Below, in pieces: positions 59,006 to 64,000 of a stretch of DNA of 64,000 bases. Where the stretch lies: assembly GCA_934667505.1 (NCBI GenBank), contig CAKULY010000004.1, forward strand, positions 1-64,000. Direction: 5' to 3'. A program made the translations under genes and the position numbers. Numbering within the stretch: position 1 is the first letter of the stretch; every line of letters begins with the position of its first letter. This DNA is from an uncultured Treponema sp. Its GTDB lineage: Bacteria; Spirochaetota; Spirochaetia; Treponematales; Treponemataceae. The notes under the pieces are model-generated. The model did not search any database and had not been told where the DNA came from. It worked only from the letters and a program-made list of their open reading frames with translations.

Positions 59006-59167
59006 GACATCTATCTGAGCAATAAACGACAAACTAGATTTTTGCCTTTTCAGACATTCTGGCAAACATTTTTGCAGGCACTTATGCTCAGGCAGCTGCG
59101 CAAATAATCACACAAATAATTGCCATCTTGAAAAAAATATTCTGCTGAATATAATTTATTTTCAATC

Positions 59168-60199
59168 ATGGATGCGCTTCTTTTTTCTATAAATGCTGTT
59201 TTTCCTTTATTATTGCTTTCCGCTTTAGGCTTCTACATAAAGCAAAACGGGACCATAAACGATGAATTCTTAAAATGCGGAAACAAGTTTTGCTTTAAAT
59301 ACGGCTTTTTGGCAATGATGTTTACGAACATCTATAAAATTGAAAACCTTGCTTCTATAAGATGGAACGTTGTTATATTTGCCGTCCTTGTAATAGCTGT
59401 GCTTTTTTTTATTGGATTAATCTACGTCATTTTTTTTATAAAAGATTCAAAGCAAAAAGGTGTGGTTCACCAGGCATTTTATAGGTCAAATTATGCGACA
59501 ATAGGTCTTCCGCTTGCGTTCAATATTGCTGGCAACGAAGGACTTGTCCTAGCCGCGCTTATATCAGCATTTTCTGTGCCCGCATTCAACATTTTAGCTG
59601 TAATTTCACTTTCTGTATTTAAAGAAAGCGAAGAAAACCTAAATAGCGGTGCAAAAGCAACATTAAAAAAACACTTGCATACAATTTTGTTTGTATTAAG
59701 ACAGATTGCAACAAACCCCTTGATTCTAGGAGTTTTAGCTGGTCTTGCTTGCGTTGCAGTTCGTCCTTACTGCGGAAACTGGCGTTTTTCTACAGGAAAT
59801 CTAAGATTTCTTTACAAAAGCATAGAAGCACTGGGAAGCATTGCCCCTTGGTTTTCCCTTATACTGCTTGGCGGCCAGTTCAAGTTTTCATCAGTAAAAA
59901 AACTTCTTCCGCAAATAAGCGCAAGCGTAATTGCAAGACTAATCTTCGCGCCAATACTTGGCATGCTTATTGTAATCTTTCTTCCACCAGTATTTGGATT
60001 TAGACACTTTGAAAACGCCGAATATGCAGCGTTATTCGCGCTTTTCGCCACTCCAGAAGCCGTTGCAAGCGTGGCAATGGCAGATCAAATGGACGCAGAC
60101 AGTGAGCTTGCCGGCCAGATTCTTGTATGGACAGCGTTCTTTTCAATGTTAACGCTCTTTGCCTTTACCGCATTTTTTAAACACTTTGGATTTTTTTAA
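59168..60199 (+). CDS. AEC (auxin efflux carrier)-family transporter
   Basis: 343 residues, about ten membrane helices arranged as two five-helix halves. 'INAVFPLLLLSALGFYIKQNG' opens the first half; 'QAFYRSNYATIGLPLAFNIAGNEG' is the characteristic crossover region; 'LALFATPEAVASVAMADQMDAD' closes the second half. Members move carboxylates such as malate; the substrate here is unknown. A TATAAT lies 12 nt upstream. Confidence 0.85.
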   Translation: MDALLFSINAVFPLLLLSALGFYIKQNGTINDEFLKCGNKFCFKYGFLAMMFTNIYKIENLASIRWNVVIFAVLVIAVLFFIGLIYVIFFIKDSKQKGVVHQAFYRSNYATIGLPLAFNIAGNEGLVLAALISAFSVPAFNILAVISLSVFKESEENLNSGAKATLKKHLHTILFVLRQIATNPLILGVLAGLACVAVRPYCGNWRFSTGNLRFLYKSIEALGSIAPWFSLILLGGQFKFSSVKKLLPQISASVIARLIFAPILGMLIVIFLPPVFGFRHFENAEYAALFALFATPEAVASVAMADQMDADSELAGQILVWTAFFSMLTLFAFTAFFKHFGFF

Positions 60200-60218
60200 A
60201 TAAAACTGATAATTCCAT

Positions 60219-60247
60219 TTGCAATATAACTGCATATATCTTACAAT
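60219..60247 (+). promoter_or_regulatory. Promoter of the HU gene
   Basis: TTGCAA (60219-60224), 17-nt spacer, TACAAT (60242-60247). Unlike the leaderless genes, it leaves a leader of about 35 nt with an AGGAG site. Confidence 0.65.
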
Positions 60248-60286
60248 AAAGGATATATTAAAAATGCATTCATAGGAGTTTACAGA

Positions 60287-60562
60287 ATGAACAAATCAGA
60301 ACTTATTGACGCAGTTGCAAAAGATTCAGGACTTACAAAAAAAGATTCGGAAGCAGCTCTCAAGGCAATCATTGAAAACATTGCAAAGGCTTTAGAAAAA
60401 AAGGAAGATGTACAACTTATAGGATTTGGAACTTTTTCTGTAGGAGAACGTGCTGCTCGCTCAGGACGAAATCCTAAAACAGGCGAAACAATTACTATAA
60501 AAGCTTCTAAATCTCCAAAATTCAAGCCAGGAAAAGCACTTAAAGACAGAGTAAACAAATAA
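60287..60562 (+). CDS. hup: HU-family DNA-binding protein
   Basis: 91 residues, standard HU. '[28 protein letters not shown]' forms the helical dimer body; '[24 protein letters not shown]' and '[17 protein letters not shown]' are the beta-arm and the C-terminal signature. It bends DNA and compacts the nucleoid. AGGAG lies upstream, and the promoter is distinct. Confidence 0.95.
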   Translation: MNKSELIDAVAKDSGLTKKDSEAALKAIIENIAKALEKKEDVQLIGFGTFSVGERAARSGRNPKTGETITIKASKSPKFKPGKALKDRVNK

Positions 60563-60585
60563 GCCTAAAGTCAGTTTTTTGTTTT

Positions 60586-60673
60586 AAAAGAGGTTGTCCA
60601 AAAGAAGCGACATATTGAATTTATTTTAGATTCAAACGATGTTAGATTTTAAGCTTTTGGGGCAGCCTCTTTT
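60586..60673. repeat. R3 MITE-like element between HU and the O-methyltransferase
   Basis: Inverted ends AAAAGAGGTTGTCCAAAAG (60586-60604) and CTTTTGGGGCAGCCTCTTTT (60654-60673). The right end lies inside the O-methyltransferase gene and encodes its last residues (KKEAAPKA). On the plus strand the right end runs into a T-tract, so it may act as a terminator for HU. Confidence 0.6.
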
Positions 60674-61707
60674 TTATTTGCAAGAACATTCTTTATATCT
60701 TGCAAAGCGACTTTTGGCGAACCTGAACGAACTACGGCATCTTCAACTTCGTTTAACTCCACATCATTTAAGTCTTTTATAAAATCAACAAATTGGTCTG
60801 CAGAATACAAAATTTGAGCACGGTCTAAAATCTGTATTGCAAGCCGCCCCATTACCTTTGCATGGACTTCTGTAATTCCCATTAAAACATATAAAAAAGC
60901 AGCCGCACGCCCCACAATTCTATCGCAAACAGAATAACCTGAATAATTTCTTCCGCTTTCAACAAGCTTTACTAAAAGTTCGATTCCGCCGTCCGCAAAA
61001 CATTCAGTCTTTTCACCTTTGCAGAGAACAAGCGCACAGCCTTTTGAATAAAACAGATTTCTTGCTGTTTGGATATCCGAATCGTTTTGAACTTTGCGCG
61101 CTATGTAAGGAACAAATGCAGTTCCCGTTATTTTCCGGCTTATACTTATTCCATCTCCAATCCTGTAAAAATCTGTGTGGAATTCTTTATTTTCTTTTAA
61201 AAAATCTATGTATTTTCTTATTTTTTTTACAAGCTTTATAGTGCTATAATTTTGCGTTAGACTCAAATCTTCGACCATTCCGTGAAAAGAAAGATTGTCG
61301 CTTATTATGACACCCTTAGGCGAAAGATTCTGCTTGTATTTTTCAAAAAACTTAATGTACTGAGCTTTTGCGGCGTCTATAAAAATTAAATCAAATTCGC
61401 CAGCGATGTCGGTTGCGAGCAAGGCGTCTTCACAAAAAATTGTTATGCGGTCTTCTAAACCGTTGTCGTGAAAATTTTGCTTTGCTCGAATTACCTTGTC
61501 GATGTCGCGTTCAATTGTTGTAACATGAATATCCTTTGAAAGCTTTGCAAATCTTATTGCAGAATAACCGATGGCTGTTCCTATTTCTAAAACAGTCTTT
61601 ACACCATTATCCAAAATATACTGGCAGATAAATTCCGCTCCTTCATCCTTTACGATTGGGACAGAATTAAAATGCGCATACTTTCTTATATCATTTATTT
61701 CTTCCAT
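60649..61707 (-). CDS. O-methyltransferase (TrmR-like) fused to a DUF1893 domain
   Basis: 352 residues; start after AAGGA. Residues 1-195 are a class I SAM methyltransferase of the O-MT type: 'VLEIGTAIGYSAIRFA' (SAM motif), 'FIDAAKAQY' (D111, metal site) and 'GVIISDNLSFHG'. TrmR (YrrM) of this group methylates 5-hydroxyuridine in tRNA. Residues about 211-325 match DUF1893: 'ALVLCKGEKTECFADGGIELLVKL', 'SVCDRIVGRAAAFLYVLMGITEVHAKVMG' and 'QILDRAQILYSADQFVDFI'. That fusion is unusual. tcdA, also a tRNA-modification gene, overlaps its start by 13 bases, supporting a tRNA role. The last residues come from an R3 repeat. Confidence 0.8.
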   Translation of the reverse strand: MEEINDIRKYAHFNSVPIVKDEGAEFICQYILDNGVKTVLEIGTAIGYSAIRFAKLSKDIHVTTIERDIDKVIRAKQNFHDNGLEDRITIFCEDALLATDIAGEFDLIFIDAAKAQYIKFFEKYKQNLSPKGVIISDNLSFHGMVEDLSLTQNYSTIKLVKKIRKYIDFLKENKEFHTDFYRIGDGISISRKITGTAFVPYIARKVQNDSDIQTARNLFYSKGCALVLCKGEKTECFADGGIELLVKLVESGRNYSGYSVCDRIVGRAAAFLYVLMGITEVHAKVMGRLAIQILDRAQILYSADQFVDFIKDLNDVELNEVEDAVVRSGSPKVALQDIKNVLANKKEAAPKA

Positions 61708-62405
61708 GATAGCAAATCCTTTACAACTTCACTTGCAATCAAAAGGCCTGCAACGCTAGGAACAAAACTTATGCTTCCAGGAATAGGCTTGCCAGTTTTT
61801 TCATCTTTTGTTAAAGATTTTACGGGATTTTCTTCCGAATACAAACACTTTACTTTTGTTATTCCCCTTTTTGCAAGTTCTTTTCGCATAATTCGCGCCA
61901 AAGGGCAAACTTTCGTTTTGCTGACATCAGCAATTTTAAATTCAAACGGATTTTTTTTATTTCCAGTTCCCATGCTAGTTATTACAGGAACATTTAACTC
62001 TTTTGCCCTTTTTATGATTTCTATTTTCGCAGTAACGTTATCTACAGCGTCAACTACATAATCAAAATATGAAAAATCGATTTTTTGCGAATTTTCTGGC
62101 AAATAGAACAATTCATAAGCATTAACGCAAAGTTCAGGATTTATATCGAGCAGCCTTTCTTTCATAACCTGAACTTTTGGTCTGCCGACGGTGGAATGAA
62201 GGGCTATTATCTGCCTGTTTATGTTCGATTCGCTTACAACATCTTTATCGATTATGGAAAGACTGCCGACACCGCAACGGGCAAGAGCTTCGCAGACATA
62301 GCCGCCTACGCCCCCGATTCCAAAAACAGCGATTTTTTTTTCTTTTAAGATAGATAAGTTTTTTTCACCTAAAAGAAGTTCTGTGCGTTCAAATATGTTT
62401 TCCAT
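61695..62405 (-). CDS. tcdA: tRNA threonylcarbamoyladenosine dehydratase
   Basis: 236 residues, a ThiF/HesA-type adenylating enzyme. 'AVFGIGGVGGYVCEALARCGVGSLSIID' binds ATP; 'DVVSESNINRQIIAL' gives the catalytic Arg; 'VDAVDNVTAK' is the acidic loop; 'GTGNKKNPFEFKIADVSKTKVCPLARIMR' is the TcdA-specific block. It cyclises t6A37 of tRNA to ct6A. Overlaps the O-methyltransferase gene by 13 bases and lies 5 nt below the OLD-like gene. Confidence 0.9.
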   Translation of the reverse strand: MENIFERTELLLGEKNLSILKEKKIAVFGIGGVGGYVCEALARCGVGSLSIIDKDVVSESNINRQIIALHSTVGRPKVQVMKERLLDINPELCVNAYELFYLPENSQKIDFSYFDYVVDAVDNVTAKIEIIKRAKELNVPVITSMGTGNKKNPFEFKIADVSKTKVCPLARIMRKELAKRGITKVKCLYSEENPVKSLTKDEKTGKPIPGSISFVPSVAGLLIASEVVKDLLSWKK

Positions 62406-62410
62406 CTTAA

Positions 62411-63946
62411 TTACACTTCTCTAAGACACGCCCGATGAAGAATTGAAACCAGCGCAGGATAATTCTTCTTTAACTTTTGTGGCGTGCAGTTTATCATAAA
62501 CTCAAATTCCGCATGAAAAAGCCTGTCTTTCGCGCTTACAGGCATATAATACACTTTGTTTTGCGTATAAAAATGCTCTATGCACCCTTTTGGCAAAATA
62601 TAAACCCTTGCAGCTTCGCTAGCTGCCAAAATCAATCTAAAAAGATTTATTACAGGCACTATTGTTTGCGCAAGAGAAAGCGGAAGCATGCGTTCTAACT
62701 TTTTGTTTAAATCTAAAACTCCCATAAGAATTACAGTTTTAAATGTGTCCAAAGTTTCTGGCTTTTCGTACTTATCGCAAAGGGCCTTTACTTTCTCAAC
62801 AAACAAATCTACTTCTAAAGAAATTTTATAGTCAATTGAACAAATATGCTTTCCTATTGCCGTTAAAAACCTTTCCAGCCTAATAATAAGTTTTTCTAAA
62901 GTGATTTTGCTTTCAATTTCTTTATCTGAAAAAAGCGACGCAAAAAACGGAAGCTGTTTTTCATATTGTTTTTCAAGCCAGTTTTGCGGACGCTCATCTT
63001 CGCAAATCATGTCTCTAAGCTTGCCGCAAAAAAGAGAATCCAAGTCCGTTATAATTCGGCCGTCAGTTCCCAGCAGCGTACAGACTTTAAAAAAAACGCC
63101 AAGCTCATCTTTGCCGCCCACATCGATTATTCCAGTTCCTGCATAGCCCACATTGTCTTCTATGCAGCAAAGCAGGTTTGTAAACATCTGCTGGTCTGTA
63201 TACCCTTCAACAAAAATCTGATTATCGCTGAAGAAAAACTGCTTGTGGTAGGTATTAAATCTAGGCAGAAATTTTCTAAACAAAATTTCATCTTTTTCAT
63301 CAAGATTTTCGATGTGAGTTGGAACTCTATTTACATGGCAAACAACAACGCCGATAAGGTCTTCTGGAAACCTTAAATCAATAAAATAAGGCGAATGAGT
63401 TATTAAAAAAAAGACTCTTGAAGGCTCTTTTTCAGCAGTCCGGCGAATTTCATTCATAAAAAACTGCTGAAATTGAGGATGCAAGTGAAGCTCAGGTTCA
63501 TCTACAATAAGGCAACCTTTTTTATGGCTGTAAAGCGCGACTAAAAGTTTTAAAATCTCCTTTAGGCCGTGACATTCACCTTCCCGCAAATTGTATTCAA
63601 CACCGCGAGTTTTATTTTCGACCATAGGAACATAACTTCCGTCTGAAAGCTGTTCAAATCGAATGGATTTTCCAAACATATTTGAAATAACTGATTCTAT
63701 TTTTTCTCTAACAGCAGCGTTTTCCTTGATTACAGCAAGAGAACTTTCCTGTTCGTAACGGTCTGAACGCAAAAAATCCACCTGATAACCTGCTTTCTCA
63801 AAGAATTTTGCAAGTTCTTCTGCCAAAAGCGTCTTTCCAGAACCGTTAGGTCCAACTATCAGATTTACTTGATTCCAGCAGTCTTTTTTAAAAGCAGTTT
63901 TCCCCCATAAAAACGGCAGCTTAACCTTTGTTTCCAAATGAATCAT
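62411..63946 (-). CDS. OLD-like ATPase with TOPRIM nuclease domain
   Basis: 511 residues; start after AGAGGA. The N-terminal ABC/SMC-type ATPase has Walker A 'GPNGSGKT' (32-39), Walker B 'LIVDEPELHLHPQ' (146-158) and the switch His184 in 'ITHSP'. The C-terminal half is TOPRIM-like: 'IFVEGYTDQQMF' with E247 and 'IITDLDSLF' with D301 and D303. This order is that of OLD-family nucleases, some of which act against phages or with UvrD-like helicases (Gabija); no helicase follows, as the next gene is tcdA. A stand-alone class is possible. Operon with the genes on both sides (5 and 8 nt). Confidence 0.75.
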   Translation of the reverse strand: MIHLETKVKLPFLWGKTAFKKDCWNQVNLIVGPNGSGKTLLAEELAKFFEKAGYQVDFLRSDRYEQESSLAVIKENAAVREKIESVISNMFGKSIRFEQLSDGSYVPMVENKTRGVEYNLREGECHGLKEILKLLVALYSHKKGCLIVDEPELHLHPQFQQFFMNEIRRTAEKEPSRVFFLITHSPYFIDLRFPEDLIGVVVCHVNRVPTHIENLDEKDEILFRKFLPRFNTYHKQFFFSDNQIFVEGYTDQQMFTNLLCCIEDNVGYAGTGIIDVGGKDELGVFFKVCTLLGTDGRIITDLDSLFCGKLRDMICEDERPQNWLEKQYEKQLPFFASLFSDKEIESKITLEKLIIRLERFLTAIGKHICSIDYKISLEVDLFVEKVKALCDKYEKPETLDTFKTVILMGVLDLNKKLERMLPLSLAQTIVPVINLFRLILAASEAARVYILPKGCIEHFYTQNKVYYMPVSAKDRLFHAEFEFMINCTPQKLKKNYPALVSILHRACLREV

Positions 63947-63954
63947 AAATCCTC

Positions 63955-64000
63955 TTAATCTTTGCGGCGCACTTCAAATTCTATTTTAGGAGCTTTGTCT
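63955..64000 (-). CDS. C-terminal end of a gene beyond the window
   Basis: Minus-strand frame open from the window edge to a stop at 63955, reading DKAPKIEFEVRRKD. It is 8 nt upstream of the OLD-like gene start, so an operon is likely. Too short to identify. Confidence 0.4.
   Translation of the reverse strand, partial: DKAPKIEFEVRRKD

Noticed and set aside
62411..63946. Gabija-type defence system
   Set aside because: The ATPase/TOPRIM protein fits GajA in outline, but no GajB-like helicase is adjacent in the visible sequence.

Overview
The window looks like part of a spirochaete chromosome, most probably a gut or oral Treponema. This is an inference from gene content: a type III glutamine synthetase, Rpn-family (PD-(D/E)XK) genes, a FlgM-like anti-sigma factor, starch-oriented surface proteins with a cytosolic amylomaltase and a large GH13 enzyme, a MurA with Asp in place of the usual Cys, and low-GC, A/T-rich spacers. 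No rRNA, tRNA or CRISPR array was seen.

Layout. 1-3,050 is accessory DNA: the 3' end of an Rpn-family gene, a decayed fragment, an FRG-domain plus LRR gene pair, and a roughly 720-bp IS200-type element whose transposase is broken. 3,047-6,833 (minus) is a surface operon: a glycogen/starch-binding-domain outer-membrane barrel followed by two lipoproteins. 7,014-8,654 is a graveyard of an Rpn gene, an orphan RHH antitoxin and fused relics of another Rpn gene and a PIN toxin/antitoxin pair. 8,632-25,891 is mostly housekeeping: ACT protein, rhomboid, serC-serA, Rex, a transglycosylase, PtsN, a radical-SAM protein, TetR, malQ plus GH13, a threonine-synthase-like protein lacking the PLP lysine, and an aminopeptidase.

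26,034-31,461 is a five-gene envelope cluster: exported protein, barrel-like protein, FecR-domain protein and two membrane proteins, one with repeat-like helices. 31,555-64,000 holds murA, pepT, rsmE, a zinc-peptidase-like gene, rsmG, a TPR/Mrr-like protein, an aminotransferase with an Lrp regulator, hisG-hisB, a beta-CASP RNase, glnN, purD, rsmI-flgM, a metal-site-less Fe-ADH-like protein, TrmH-like, a GHKL-HDOD fusion, mgtC, an AEC transporter, HU, an O-methyltransferase/DUF1893 fusion, tcdA and an OLD-like ATPase/TOPRIM nuclease.

Between the genes there is structured repetitive DNA: (R1) a roughly 75-bp two-hairpin repeat, three copies, each oriented like the gene downstream; (R2) hairpins with a fixed TCAAG loop and covarying stems; (R3) MITE-like elements with AAAAGRGGYTGTCC ends; (R4) a palindromic repeat with a conserved core, often beginning at the stop codon of a gene. 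A second genome-style signal is that many genes have a -10-like hexamer ending 6-8 nt before the start codon and no Shine-Dalgarno, which predicts leaderless mRNAs. The starch-binding operon with malQ/GH13 suggests maltodextrin capture at the surface and processing in the cytoplasm.
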